Source: an uncultured Bacteroidales bacterium
GTDB lineage: Bacteria > Bacteroidota > Bacteroidia > Bacteroidales > FEN-979
Reading direction: 5' to 3'
NCBI GenBank assembly: GCA_903877385.1
Contig: CAIRDP010000060.1
Span: 1 to 58,512, forward strand
DNA: 58,512 nt
The notes below the pieces were generated by a model. It ran no database searches, was not told the origin of the DNA, and saw only the letters and a list, made by a program, of their open reading frames with translations. Each line of letters opens with the position of its first letter. The stretch's first letter is position 1. Shown here one piece after another: positions 1-8,055 of this stretch. The translations under genes were made by a program, and so were the position numbers.

Positions 1-821
1 GCTACAACCATGATGCGGAAGGCATTCATTTTGTTATTCATGAGAGTAACATACTGCTCTTCGCCTACGAGCAGGGCCAATGGTCCGTCGTCTTCAGTAG
101 TGACCCGGGCAATGATGTTCGTGTACTGGGCTTCGCCAATTTCGCCGGGATTGCTGAATCCGCAGGAAGCTTTGGCATGCTGGTAGATATTGTAGGTTTT
201 TGCATTGCAGCCTTCAGCATGGGAATAATCCCCGGCACATTCATTCATGCTGCCTTCGGCATGGCCACCGATGCCTGAAATAATATTGCCATCCCCTTCG
301 GCAAAAGCTGTTTCGGCGGATATAACATGCCCGGAACCGAACGCACTGGCTTTATCTGCGCTGACCTGATGAAGATCCCCTGAAGCATTGCTGTGATTAC
401 CAGTAATCTCATTATGTTCACCCGAAACCAGGCAAAATTGTCCGCTGACTTCATTATGGGAACCGGCTGCAGCCATAGAGTTTGCACCGGAAACCTGGTT
501 ATGCTGTCCGCCGGCAATGAATGAACCGGCGCCACTGGCCACCCGGGTCTCAGATTCCCGGACAAACTGGAAATCCGTTGCATTAGCGCCCCGGGTATTT
601 CCGCCCATGGCTGCGGCCGATAAGGAACCCTGAACTCCAAAAATAGCTTTCAGGGCAGGACCGGTGGATGCCAGGAAATTCAGAAAACCCAGGCTATCGA
701 GCCATGTACGGATTATCCCGGAACGTGGACGGGCAGGAGCTGAAAGTTGCTGAGAAAAGTCCCGGTAGTTGGTGGTTCCGCGGTTTTGCTGGCCGAGGAG
801 GAAGTATTTGGAGAGACCCAT
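1..821 (-). CDS. Tail-fibre-like protein with head-type repeats (partial, C-terminus off window)
   Basis: An open frame of 273 codons starts at ATG 819-821 (MGLSKYFLLGQQ) and runs off the left edge without a stop. Residues about 75-190 hold imperfect short repeats such as ASGAGSF, VSGANSM, SHNEVSG, SHAEGCN. These are the left-handed beta-roll repeats seen in YadA-type heads and in phage fibres that carry an intramolecular protease or chaperone domain. The following segment (TTEDDGPLALLVGEE, then NNKMNAFRIMV) resembles what follows such repeats in phage fibres. It is last visible in the structural operon. Host-receptor or trimeric fibre function is inferred from the repeats and position. Confidence 0.72.
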   Translation of the reverse strand, partial: MGLSKYFLLGQQNRGTTNYRDFSQQLSAPARPRSGIIRTWLDSLGFLNFLASTGPALKAIFGVQGSLSAAAMGGNTRGANATDFQFVRESETRVASGAGSFIAGGQHNQVSGANSMAAAGSHNEVSGQFCLVSGEHNEITGNHSNASGDLHQVSADKASAFGSGHVISAETAFAEGDGNIISGIGGHAEGSMNECAGDYSHAEGCNAKTYNIYQHAKASCGFSNPGEIGEAQYTNIIARVTTEDDGPLALLVGEEQYVTLMNNKMNAFRIMVV

Positions 822-830
822 ATTTTAAAT

Positions 831-854
831 GGTGAAATGGTGAAATGGTGAAAT
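831..854. repeat. Leader tandem repeat, 3 x 8 bp
   Basis: Three exact copies of GGTGAAAT fill most of the 34-bp gap between the fibre-like gene (start 821) and the upstream gene (stop 856). The same unit recurs twice at 4518-4533 before the capsid gene. Confidence 0.9.
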
Positions 855-855
855 A

Positions 856-1203
856 TTAAGTCATTATTACATAGAGTTTGTCGAGGGTGCCGGTTTTGGC
901 TTGGCCGACGTTCATGGAGAACTGGATCCAGGTGGTGAGCAGGTCGGCAACGTTCATAGTCATGGAGGCGAAGTCTTTGTCTAAGGTGATGGTGACGGGA
1001 GCATCGTCTTCATTGGTACAGATATCGAAGTTGGAGCCGTCGAGGCTCTGGAGCATGGTGAGGGTGATATCTTCATCCAATCCTGAATAGACGAACTGGG
1101 TGGTGAGTTTGGTGGCGCCATTTGGAATCTGAATGGATGGCGTGGTGGCGTTACCCCCAGAAATGGGTAAGGCGCATTGGATCATTCGGCGGGCGAGGGA
1201 CAT
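856..1203 (-). CDS. Phage structural-region protein, 115 aa, unknown
   Basis: I chose ATG 1203 (MSLARRMIQCALPISGG). The longer frame begins only at a TTG inside the tandem repeat at 1231-1264. The protein is soluble-looking, without signal or membrane segment, rich in Thr, Asp and short beta-prone stretches (TKLTTQFVYSGLDEDITL, then LDKLYVIMT at the end). It lies between a probable head-tail connector and the fibre-like gene on the same strand, so a minor tail or neck role is plausible, but the family is not recognised. Confidence 0.7.
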   Translation of the reverse strand: MSLARRMIQCALPISGGNATTPSIQIPNGATKLTTQFVYSGLDEDITLTMLQSLDGSNFDICTNEDDAPVTITLDKDFASMTMNVADLLTTWIQFSMNVGQAKTGTLDKLYVIMT

Positions 1204-1230
1204 GGGGTTGAGGTTTAGGGTGTGTGATAA

Positions 1231-1264
1231 GGGATGCAAGATGCAGGATGCGGGATGCAGGATA
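1231..1264. repeat. Leader tandem repeat, 7-8 bp period
   Basis: Degenerate units GGGATGCA, AGATGCA, GGATGC, GGGATGCA, GGATAC lie in the leader of the gene starting at 1203. Unit sequence differs from the neighbouring leader repeats. Confidence 0.85.
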
Positions 1265-1274
1265 CGGTTTTCAT

Positions 1275-1748
1275 TTATGATGTTATTCGGAAGCCGGAGA
1301 TTCTTTTGGAGAGTGGGGCGGTATAGAGGGGGTAGTTCTGGGCGATTACATATTCCTGCAGAAGGGTTTGCTTGGATCGGGCAATGGAGAGTACTTCCTG
1401 CATGGTATCGCGGCGATGATCACGTGGGAGCAATACTGCAGTTGAGATTTCAACCAGGGCCGGGGAAAGTGATGGATCGGCTCCAGGTGTGTACTGGGCA
1501 GTTTCGAGCAGCTGCTGGTTGATCATTGCATATTTGACAAAGAACGCCAGGCAAGGCTTTATATACGATGTAATCAGAGTCGAGTAATCATCAGGGTTTG
1601 TAACGACATCGTCATACAAGGCAGATGTCAAAACGGGTTTCACATACTTGAGCTCGGTGGTTTGGATGACTTCGGATTTGATCATCGTGGGGTCGAGCTC
1701 GGTGACGTAGGCGAGTGCTATAGTTTCGATGGCGGTTATGAGAGGCAT
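1275..1748 (-). CDS. Probable head-tail connector / neck protein, 157 aa
   Basis: The protein starts at ATG 1748 and is mostly helical with no membrane segment. N-terminal residues 1-50 (MPLITAIETIALAYV, then KSEVIQTTELKYVKPVL) and the central helical part look like the small adaptor proteins that follow portal and capsid genes in Bacteroidota phages. The sequence alone does not give a firm family. Position directly downstream of the portal supports a connector or completion role; this is inference. An 8-bp tandem repeat lies in its leader. Confidence 0.68.
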   Translation of the reverse strand: MPLITAIETIALAYVTELDPTMIKSEVIQTTELKYVKPVLTSALYDDVVTNPDDYSTLITSYIKPCLAFFVKYAMINQQLLETAQYTPGADPSLSPALVEISTAVLLPRDHRRDTMQEVLSIARSKQTLLQEYVIAQNYPLYTAPLSKRISGFRITS

Positions 1749-1754
1749 GGGTTA

Positions 1755-1786
1755 AGTAGCGAAGTAGCGAGATAGCGAAGTAGCGA
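1755..1786. repeat. Leader tandem repeat, 4 x 8 bp
   Basis: Units AGTAGCGA, AGTAGCGA, GATAGCGA, AGTAGCGA directly upstream (minus-strand sense) of the gene starting at 1748. Confidence 0.92.
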
Positions 1787-1804
1787 AATAAGAAAGATGA
1801 TTAT

Positions 1805-3082
1805 TCATATGTTTAAGGTGTCGGAGGAAGGGTAAATGTTTTTTAATTGTAGTACCAGTAACTTTTGAACTGGGTCGGTGTTGTCGTAGTCGAGGCCGGT
1901 GTCGCGGCGGATTTCCCATACGTATTTCAAGGGGTTGATACGGGAGATGGGCGGGGTGTTGATGAACTCGATGTCTTTGAGCAGCAAGCCGCATTCGGCC
2001 AGGGTGTTTTGCAGGGACTGGATGAAGAGTCCCTGGATGGGTTGGATTACGGTGGCCATGGCTACTTCGTACTCGTTGAGGATACGGCTGGAGTCGAACC
2101 CTGTTTTTTCTTCGGAATAGGGGGTGAGGGAGCGGAACCAGTTGTGGATGGTGATGAGGGAGATTTCAGACTGTTTATGCAGCTCGGTCCAGTTATCTTC
2201 TTTTTCGCGGTTGAACGAAATAAATTTGGCTTCCTGGGAACTGATGCCGGGACCAAGATCGGCCAGATACTGGATAATGATTTCATTGGCCTTTGAGCTC
2301 AGAGCGCCTTTATATTCCTTAAACATGGCATCGAGCTGATCGGCCGCCTCATCGGAATTGACTCCCGGAATCACCAGTAAACCGGGCGTAGCAAAGGAAG
2401 ATTCAAGCCGGGTCTGATTCCAGATATTCGTAAGGCCCGAGATAATGACATTACGGATACCTGCAAAATAGGACGGGATACCATAATAGGTGAATTCCGG
2501 TTCGTAATCTTTAATATGAACCAGGGAGTGAAGCAATCCATCGTCACCCGAAGAAAACTGAGGAAACAGGCTGATTGATTTGAGGTTCTTGTCGTTACTT
2601 CCGTAATACAAATTCCAGTCGGGATGGATCAGGGCCTGACGGGCATCGATATGCAACCTTACCCGGGAAGCATCCTGGTGATAGACGTACACGAAGGAGC
2701 GTTTCTTGTTAGTGACCAGCTCATAGTAGCAGTTGCCAAAGGTGAGGTAATCGAAGCAAAGCTTTTTGAGTGTGGCCGGGAAGAGTTCCTTTCGGTTGTT
2801 GGGCGAGGCAAGAAAAGCAGCCGTCGCGGAATCGGAGGATTGAATGCCCTGCCCCAGGATGTAGTTGGTTTTGGAGTTGAGGATCGCCCTGTGAACGGGC
2901 ACTTCACGGGCGAGTTTGATCAATTGGCGGGGCAGGGCATTATCAATCCCGAAGGGGACAAACAGCTTTAAGGTAGAAGGATCCAATATCACGTCGGTAT
3001 CGACCAGGTCAAGGACGGGAGCATAGGAGAACTCGTAGAGACGTGGTACAGGTGACGATTTACGTGGATGCTTTGCAGACAT
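1805..3082 (-). CDS. Phage portal protein
   Basis: The 425-aa product has the usual length of HK97-type portals. The segment FVPFGIDNALPRQLIKLARE followed by PVHRAILNSKTNYILGQGI (residues about 41-80) is the typical opening of Bacteroidota phage portals. Other portal-like stretches are FDYLTFGNCYYELV and, near residues 280-290, a Gln/Glu-rich segment (SQEAKFISFNREKEDNW) of the kind preceding the stem. The portal forms the dodecameric channel at one capsid vertex and docks the terminase. Start ATG 3082 follows a double repeat leader. In transcription order it comes after capsid and protease, opposite to the usual portal-protease-capsid order. Confidence 0.85.
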   Translation of the reverse strand: MSAKHPRKSSPVPRLYEFSYAPVLDLVDTDVILDPSTLKLFVPFGIDNALPRQLIKLAREVPVHRAILNSKTNYILGQGIQSSDSATAAFLASPNNRKELFPATLKKLCFDYLTFGNCYYELVTNKKRSFVYVYHQDASRVRLHIDARQALIHPDWNLYYGSNDKNLKSISLFPQFSSGDDGLLHSLVHIKDYEPEFTYYGIPSYFAGIRNVIISGLTNIWNQTRLESSFATPGLLVIPGVNSDEAADQLDAMFKEYKGALSSKANEIIIQYLADLGPGISSQEAKFISFNREKEDNWTELHKQSEISLITIHNWFRSLTPYSEEKTGFDSSRILNEYEVAMATVIQPIQGLFIQSLQNTLAECGLLLKDIEFINTPPISRINPLKYVWEIRRDTGLDYDNTDPVQKLLVLQLKNIYPSSDTLNI

Positions 3083-3140
3083 ATTTACGATTTACGAAGA
3101 CCGATTTGACAATGTACAATGTACCATGTACAATGTACAA
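3083..3140. repeat. Leader tandem repeats (ATTTACG x2 and ACAATGT x4)
   Basis: Two tandem families share this gap: ATTTACG twice at 3083-3096, and ACAATGT, ACAATGT, ACCATGT, ACAATGT at 3109-3136 followed by ACAA. They fill most of the spacer between the capsid stop and the portal start. Confidence 0.9.
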
Positions 3141-3144
3141 ATGC

Positions 3145-4500
3145 TTAATCTCCAAACCCTGCCAGTACCAGTAATTCTGAGTGGAGGTAGGCGGTTTGGG
3201 CTTTGTACTGGACGCGGTAGCGGCGCATCTGGAGGTCGGTGTTGTACCAGGATTCGATGTCGTTGGTATCCATCAGGCCATCGGTGCCGAAGATGAGGTT
3301 GGGCTGGGTGGTTAACATGGCCCGGTGAGGCTGTACGCCGTTCTGGTAACTTGAAATCCAGGTATCCCAGTCGGGACGCACCAGAACCGGGTAACCTTCA
3401 TACGAAGGAACCGGCAATCCGCCAAGCATCATCGTAAGCGGAAGATCACCTGAAGTCTTGGCCTTGATGGTATGCACCAGGTTGCGCCACAGAGAACGGG
3501 TGACCATGAAAACCAAAGGAAATTCGAACATTTCGGGACGGGCTGCATCGATCATGGCTTCGAGGGTGTCGTCGGCTTCGTCGGTTGCCAATTTTCCCTG
3601 CTTTATGGCGGCAACCACTCCGGAAGCTGCAACAGAACCGCTGCCGGTAACACTGCCAGTGAAAGTAAAATCCTGGCCTTTGAAGCGGCTGACCACCTTG
3701 ATGGCACCGGCCGAAGGATTGGTTACAATGACACCACTTAAGGCTCCGCCACGGGCTTCGACAGTTGCTTTGTGGGTGGTGAGCCAGTTGTTGCAGGTGA
3801 CAGTGGCACTTGAGGAATAAGCCTGAGAATAAGCCACGCCGTTGATGGTAAGCACCAGAGCAGTATCGGTACCGGCGGTATAGGTGAGGATCTTCTCGGC
3901 CTTAACGGCAGCCGTTGCTGAAGCAACCACCACATGCTGAGCTGATGGTATGGCCCCGGATAACACATCCTTGATGAAATGCGTCATAAAACCGGTATAG
4001 CCCGAGAAGTTGGTATCGATGACCCCGGTTGGGATACCCGATGAAAGGACTTCCTGCAAGGGATTGCCAAAGAACATCTGGCGGATAAGGTCCTGCTGCC
4101 CGGCCTGGGCAATGATGGGAAGCATGATCTTGTTCCAGACATCGGGCTGTTTCATTTGCTCGATATCGTCCTCACGATACCCCGTAGCTAACAACTGCTC
4201 AACGATGGAGCCCCAGAAAGCACGGGCGTTCTGCTCGAACTCAAGGGCCATTGGAGCAACGGTGATGCTCTGGGTGGAGAGGGCGAAGGACCCGGTGGGC
4301 GTAAAGCCTGCTGATGTTTTAGGCTTGGTGATGAAGGATGGGCGTGAGATCTTGTTTAAAAGCTCGGTGCCCTTGATGTCGGAACGGACCGTGACGGCCC
4401 CGCGGATATCTTCGCCCATGAAAAAGGGGGCGATGAAATAGTCGTGGATGGACTGCTTGGTGAAGGCGGGAGAGATCCCGTGTGAGAAGATGTTGGACAT
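3145..4500 (-). CDS. Major capsid protein (HK97-fold, with inserted domain)
   Basis: The 451-aa product begins MSNIFSHGISPAF. The N-terminal third (TKQSIHDYFIAPFFMGEDIR, LSTQSITVAPMALEFEQNAR) and the C-terminal end (RYRVQYKAQTAYLHSELL) match the pattern of HK97-like capsid proteins of Bacteroidota phages. Residues about 200-292 are Ala/Ser/Thr/Gly-rich and beta-prone (AEKILTYTAGTDTALVLTIN to FKGQDFTFTGSVTGSGSVA) and look like an added surface domain. It follows the protease-scaffold gene at 40 bp, with a GGTGAAAT repeat between them. Capsid assignment rests on position and pattern; no cleavage site is evident. Confidence 0.8.
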   Translation of the reverse strand: MSNIFSHGISPAFTKQSIHDYFIAPFFMGEDIRGAVTVRSDIKGTELLNKISRPSFITKPKTSAGFTPTGSFALSTQSITVAPMALEFEQNARAFWGSIVEQLLATGYREDDIEQMKQPDVWNKIMLPIIAQAGQQDLIRQMFFGNPLQEVLSSGIPTGVIDTNFSGYTGFMTHFIKDVLSGAIPSAQHVVVASATAAVKAEKILTYTAGTDTALVLTINGVAYSQAYSSSATVTCNNWLTTHKATVEARGGALSGVIVTNPSAGAIKVVSRFKGQDFTFTGSVTGSGSVAASGVVAAIKQGKLATDEADDTLEAMIDAARPEMFEFPLVFMVTRSLWRNLVHTIKAKTSGDLPLTMMLGGLPVPSYEGYPVLVRPDWDTWISSYQNGVQPHRAMLTTQPNLIFGTDGLMDTNDIESWYNTDLQMRRYRVQYKAQTAYLHSELLVLAGFGD

Positions 4501-4517
4501 GGGGAAGAAGATTAAAT

Positions 4518-4533
4518 GGTGAAATGGTGAAAT
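4518..4533. repeat. Leader tandem repeat, 2 x 8 bp
   Basis: Two copies of GGTGAAAT, the unit also found three times at 831-854, in the leader of the capsid gene. Confidence 0.85.
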
Positions 4534-4539
4534 AATGTG

Positions 4540-5661
4540 TTAAGATTTTTTGAGTTTGTCCTTGAGATAGCTGGGCATTTCGCTGAGGAGTTCTTTGCCG
4601 AATTTGACTTCGGGGTGGCCGACAGTGATTTGCGGGTCGCCGGAGCTTACTTTGGTTGGGCTGGCGCTGAGTTTGTCGGTTAGGGTTGCGACCTGGGAGG
4701 TGAGGTCTGAGATCTGCTGCTGATACTGGGCGGTTTGGGCCTGTTCGGTGGCGAGCTTTTCGATAGTTGTTGCAAGCTGCTCCTTAGCGACTACAAGCTG
4801 TTCCCTGGAAGCTTCGAGCTGCCCGGCAGAGGCCTGGAGTTGATCCTTGGATGCCTGGAGCTGGGATTCAAACGTGGCGATCCTTGTTTGAAATGAGGAT
4901 TCCAGCTTTTGGATCTCGTCGCGGTGATCGGCTTCGAGCAGTTCAACCGCCTGGTCGTAAGCTTTGGACTGCTGCAGCTCATCGGGCAGAGGGGCGAAGA
5001 GGTTTTTAAACTTTTGAAAGATTTCGGGTTTCATACGGTCGGTTTTAGAAAAGTATTTTAACATGAATTCAAGTATGGTATCGGGACGGCGGGCAATAAA
5101 AGCAGCCATGGCCGGGTTCTCGTCGAGGAATCTGGTTGCCTCCCAGGCAAAGGAGTCCCGGGCAAAAAGAGAGTTCGTAGCCGCAGGGTCATCCACCAGA
5201 TCAGTAGCCAAAAGCTCATCAATACGAACCAGGGGAAACTCACCCGGACCCTCGGCCGGCTCAGCCGGGATAAAAGCCATGGAAGCGCCGAACATATCAG
5301 GGTTCTTATTTGCCATAGTGATAATATAATCGTAGAGATTACCGCCGGGAGAGGAGCGGCAAACCGTGTCGAGGTGCAAATCGCCGAGGACCTTTTCGCC
5401 CTCTATCGTAAAGTTCCTGAACCTGCCGATATAGGTGCCCATGGCCGAGGAACACATGTTGGGGTGGCCGAATCGGGCCTTGACCCCGTTCTCCTTAGCG
5501 TTCCCGAGAGTCACGATCTGAGAAAGAGTTACGCCGTCGATCTCCTCAAAATACGACTTTACCTTGCCAGCCTGGGCCACGACAACCTTTTGAAGTACAC
5601 CGGAACCCTCGTTGATAAAGGCCACCGAGAAGGCAACAGGGGGAGTGGAAAAGGACTTCAT
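4540..5661 (-). CDS. Prohead protease fused to coiled-coil scaffold
   Basis: I chose ATG 5661 (MKSFSTPPVAFSVAF), because the longer frame begins at a TTG overlapping the promoter. The product is 373 aa. Residues 1-170 look like a phage prohead protease: a candidate catalytic His in FGHPNMCSS (about 64) and a candidate Ser in MFGASMAF (about 125). Residues about 215-325 form a long coiled coil with repeated ASKDQLQASAGQLEASREQL-type heptads, as in capsid scaffolds. The C-terminus ends in a basic KDKLKKS. Protease and scaffold are therefore one polypeptide, probably self-removed during maturation. It is the first gene of the structural operon, with a promoter box at 5687-5694. Confidence 0.8.
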   Translation of the reverse strand: MKSFSTPPVAFSVAFINEGSGVLQKVVVAQAGKVKSYFEEIDGVTLSQIVTLGNAKENGVKARFGHPNMCSSAMGTYIGRFRNFTIEGEKVLGDLHLDTVCRSSPGGNLYDYIITMANKNPDMFGASMAFIPAEPAEGPGEFPLVRIDELLATDLVDDPAATNSLFARDSFAWEATRFLDENPAMAAFIARRPDTILEFMLKYFSKTDRMKPEIFQKFKNLFAPLPDELQQSKAYDQAVELLEADHRDEIQKLESSFQTRIATFESQLQASKDQLQASAGQLEASREQLVVAKEQLATTIEKLATEQAQTAQYQQQISDLTSQVATLTDKLSASPTKVSSGDPQITVGHPEVKFGKELLSEMPSYLKDKLKKS

Positions 5662-5686
5662 ACCGTGGGTGGAAAATAGATTACCG

Positions 5687-5694
5687 CAAACATA
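5687..5694 (-). promoter_or_regulatory. Promoter -7 box of the structural operon
   Basis: The minus strand reads TATGTTTG, matching the Bacteroidota TAnnTTTG box, 26 bp upstream of the protease-scaffold ATG. It is back to back with a plus-strand box at 5772-5779. No clear TTTG at the -33 position. Confidence 0.55.
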
Positions 5695-5748
5695 CAATAG
5701 ACTTAAAGTAATTGTTTAGTAAATGTTGGCAAAAAGTTGCATGATAGC

Positions 5749-5779
5749 TTGTTATAATACCAATTCATTCATATTTTTG
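5749..5779 (+). promoter_or_regulatory. Promoter of the terminase operon
   Basis: TTG at 5749-5751 and TATTTTTG (TAnnTTTG) at 5772-5779 with 20 bp between, ending 14 bp before the ATG at 5794. The leader would be very short. Confidence 0.6.
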
Positions 5780-5793
5780 TAAGAAATGGCTAT

Positions 5794-6054
5794 ATGAATC
5801 CGGAGATTGAAAAGGTGATCACTGACCTGAGAGAGCGTTGTGGAATTGAAGTGGAACAACTCGTGGTAAGAGGATTACTTCCTGTAAGCCAGGCAAAAAA
5901 ATGGCTGGTGAAGGAACTCTATTTTACCTATGCCCGGGAGGGAAAAACCCTGGAAAAAGGAGGAATGACTTATACCCAAATCAAGAATGAGCTGAGCGAT
6001 AGTTACGGGGTGTCGGTCAGCACAATTGAGAAGCTGGTTTACCGGAAATCATGA
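5794..6054 (+). CDS. Small HTH-type protein upstream of terminase
   Basis: 86 aa, starting MNPEIEKVITDLRERCGIE. The C-terminal half (MTYTQIKNELSDSYGVSVST, then IEKLVYRKS) has the spacing of a helix-turn-helix in which a recognition helix follows YGVSVST. It is the first gene of the plus-strand packaging operon, 81 bp before the TerS-like gene. It could be a second DNA-recognition component of packaging or a small transcription regulator of the divergent promoters; the sequence does not decide this. Confidence 0.65.
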   Translation: MNPEIEKVITDLRERCGIEVEQLVVRGLLPVSQAKKWLVKELYFTYAREGKTLEKGGMTYTQIKNELSDSYGVSVSTIEKLVYRKS

Positions 6055-6135
6055 AAGATTTGCGGTGATAAGAGTTTATCCAACAAATGAAGAAATCTGC
6101 ATATAATATTCTGAAATATACTGAAATACCTTACC

Positions 6136-6507
6136 ATGGAATCGAAAACAAGTATCCGGCATAAATTCAAACCCGGGGAGGGAGGAAGACCCAAAGGATC
6201 GCCCAACAAGATCACTTTAGAGCAAAAAGAACGTATTGAATGGGTGCTGGAACTGCTTGATGAGACCCTTGAGGACAGCATCAGGAAACTGAAACCAAAA
6301 GACCAGGTTGATCTGTGGATAAACCTGCAGGAATACATACGGCCCAAGCTCCAACGGATGAATGTGGACCTGGGCCCGGCTGAGGACAAACTCACCAAGA
6401 TCACCTTCGAAGTCATCCAGAGTGGCATTCTTGCCGACGGAACAGTTAAATCCTTACCCCTTGGAAAAGACCATCAAGGTATCGACCGTATTCCGGAAAA
6501 ATTATGA
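6136..6507 (+). CDS. Probable terminase small subunit
   Basis: 123 aa. The N-terminus carries KFKPGEGGRPKGSPNKITL, the basic Gly-Arg-Pro-Lys-Gly pattern common in small proteins that precede TerL in Bacteroidota phages (DUF5681-like). A helical region follows (QKERIEWVLELLDETLEDSI). TerS recognises the packaging site and loads TerL. The 3' end overlaps the TerL reading frame by 47 bp, suggesting translational coupling. Assignment as TerS is by position and motif, not by a specific fold signature. Confidence 0.65.
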   Translation: MESKTSIRHKFKPGEGGRPKGSPNKITLEQKERIEWVLELLDETLEDSIRKLKPKDQVDLWINLQEYIRPKLQRMNVDLGPAEDKLTKITFEVIQSGILADGTVKSLPLGKDHQGIDRIPEKL

Positions 6508-7636
6508 AGCCGGGACCAAAATCGTCGTGAACCAGGGCGGGAGCCGGTCGGGAAAGACCTTTTCAATACTGCAGTTGCTCATCCTGGTGAAGGCCTTTGA
6601 AGGAAGCGACATGGTATTTTCGATCGTAAGGCGGAGCATGCCGGCCCTGAAAGCTTCGGCCATGCGGGATTTCTTCGAGATCCTCAGGATGGCGGACCTA
6701 TATGACGAGCGAAGCCACAATAAGACCGAGAACACCTACCAGTTGAACGGAAACCTGTTCGAGTTTATGAGCCTGGACCAGCCCCAGAAGAAACGAGGCG
6801 CCAAGCGAGCCTATTTGTTCATTAACGAAGCCAATGAACTCAGCCTGGAAGACTGGGTGCAGCTTTCCCTGCGAACCGAAAAACAAATCTTCCTGGACTT
6901 CAATCCGTCCATGGACGAACACTGGATCTATGACATCGTGATCCCCCGGAAAGACTGCACTTTCATCCATTCAACCTACCTGGACAATATCCAGTTTTTA
7001 CCTCCGGAGCAGGTGAAGGAAATCGAGAACCTGAAACAAGTGGATGAAAATTACTGGAGGATCTATGGACTGGGCGAGATCGGGCAAATTACCGGACTGA
7101 TCTTTACCAACTGGCGAACCGTTGACCAGTGGCCGGAATCCTGCAAGTGGATCAGCTATGGGATGGACTTTGGATTTTCCAACGACCCAACAACGCTGAT
7201 CAAGGTAGGATTAAGCTCAGGCGAACTCTGGATTGATGAGCTAATTTACTCCAGGGGGCTTACCAATACTGACATTTGCAGATGGATGAACCAGATCGGC
7301 ATCACCAAGGCCGACGAGATCATTGCTGACAACCAGCCTAAGTGCATTTACGAAATCCGGCAGGAAGGATTTAACATCAAACCTACATTTAAAGGTCCGG
7401 ATTCGATCCTGGCCGGGATTGACATCCTGAAACGGTATCCCATGCGGATCACCAAACGATCGGTTAACCTGATTCGTGAGCTGAAAAACTACAAATGGAA
7501 GGAAGATACTTCCGGAAAACCACTTAACGTTCCTGTGGACCGGTTCAACCATGCCATTGATGGAATCCGATATGCCTGCATGGGAAGGCTGTTCATGGGA
7601 AACAGGCTGATTAAGACGGCGAGGCACCTAAGGTAA
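6461..7636 (+). CDS. Terminase large subunit
   Basis: 391 aa from the proposed TTG start at 6461 (MEKTIKVSTVFRKNYEAG). An in-frame ATG at 6362 gives a non-homologous-looking Ser/Pro-rich N-terminus lying wholly inside the TerS gene, so the TTG is preferred. Walker A is GGSRSGKT (residues 26-33); the Walker B-like segment is AYLFINEAN. The nuclease half shows the acidic triad context: SYGMDFGFSNDPT, EIIADNQPK and DRFNHAIDGIRYACM. TerL pumps DNA into the prohead and cuts it. It is unusual that it is transcribed away from portal and capsid. Confidence 0.92.
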   Translation: MEKTIKVSTVFRKNYEAGTKIVVNQGGSRSGKTFSILQLLILVKAFEGSDMVFSIVRRSMPALKASAMRDFFEILRMADLYDERSHNKTENTYQLNGNLFEFMSLDQPQKKRGAKRAYLFINEANELSLEDWVQLSLRTEKQIFLDFNPSMDEHWIYDIVIPRKDCTFIHSTYLDNIQFLPPEQVKEIENLKQVDENYWRIYGLGEIGQITGLIFTNWRTVDQWPESCKWISYGMDFGFSNDPTTLIKVGLSSGELWIDELIYSRGLTNTDICRWMNQIGITKADEIIADNQPKCIYEIRQEGFNIKPTFKGPDSILAGIDILKRYPMRITKRSVNLIRELKNYKWKEDTSGKPLNVPVDRFNHAIDGIRYACMGRLFMGNRLIKTARHLR

Positions 7637-7650
7637 CCGGAAGCAGGGAA

Positions 7651-7671
7651 CCGGGATCGGGGATCGGGATT
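7651..7671. repeat. Tandem repeat, 3 x 7 bp, after terminase
   Basis: CCGGGAT, CGGGGAT, CGGGATT directly after the TerL stop. Same 7-bp style as the leader repeats but located 3' of a plus-strand gene. Confidence 0.8.
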
Positions 7672-7898
7672 TAGGCTTTATTCTCATTTAATGGAAGCCC
7701 GTCAACTGCTCGCCGACAAAAATCGGCAAATAAGAATGCAAGATTTCGGCAAATGAGTTTGAATGGGAGATCCTCCGGACTTCTTACTCTCAATTATAAT
7801 CCAAAAACGGCAGGTTATGATCCCGCCACGTTATGAAGCCCGAGGAACGAGGGCGAATAAGGTGGCAATGCTGGCAGGCAAACCGAGAATTCAAGTAT

Positions 7899-7927
7899 AC
7901 CAAGCGGCGTTCTTCACGCGGCTTGGT
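7899..7927. other. Hairpin 1 with internal CGG/CGG element
   Basis: Arms ACCAAGC and GCTTGGT, then G7906 opposite G7920, then GCGT/ACGC closing a TCTTC loop. Paralogous to the hairpin at 8026-8055, with compensatory arm changes. Confidence 0.8.
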
Positions 7928-7949
7928 AAGGTGATCGGTTGGCTTAACT

Positions 7950-7993
7950 GGTCACTTCATGAACGCGAAGTATGAGCGTGAAATGATGTGACC
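7950..7993. other. Hairpin 2 (long, interrupted stem)
   Basis: GGTCAC pairs with GTGACC, TCAT with ATGA, ACGC with GCGT, separated by a T-T mismatch and a small GA/GAA internal loop. Confidence 0.7.
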
Positions 7994-8025
7994 TGATTGA
8001 TTGTGGGCTGAGGAATGCAAATACG

Positions 8026-8055
8026 CCAACCGGCGTTGTTTTCAACGCGGGTTGG
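8026..8055. other. Hairpin 3 with internal CGG/CGG element
   Basis: Arms CCAACC and GGTTGG, G8032 opposite G8049, inner stem GCGTTG/CAACGC with a TTTT loop. An additional G-T pair (8025/8056) can extend it, which would be G-U if transcribed from the plus strand. Confidence 0.8.
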
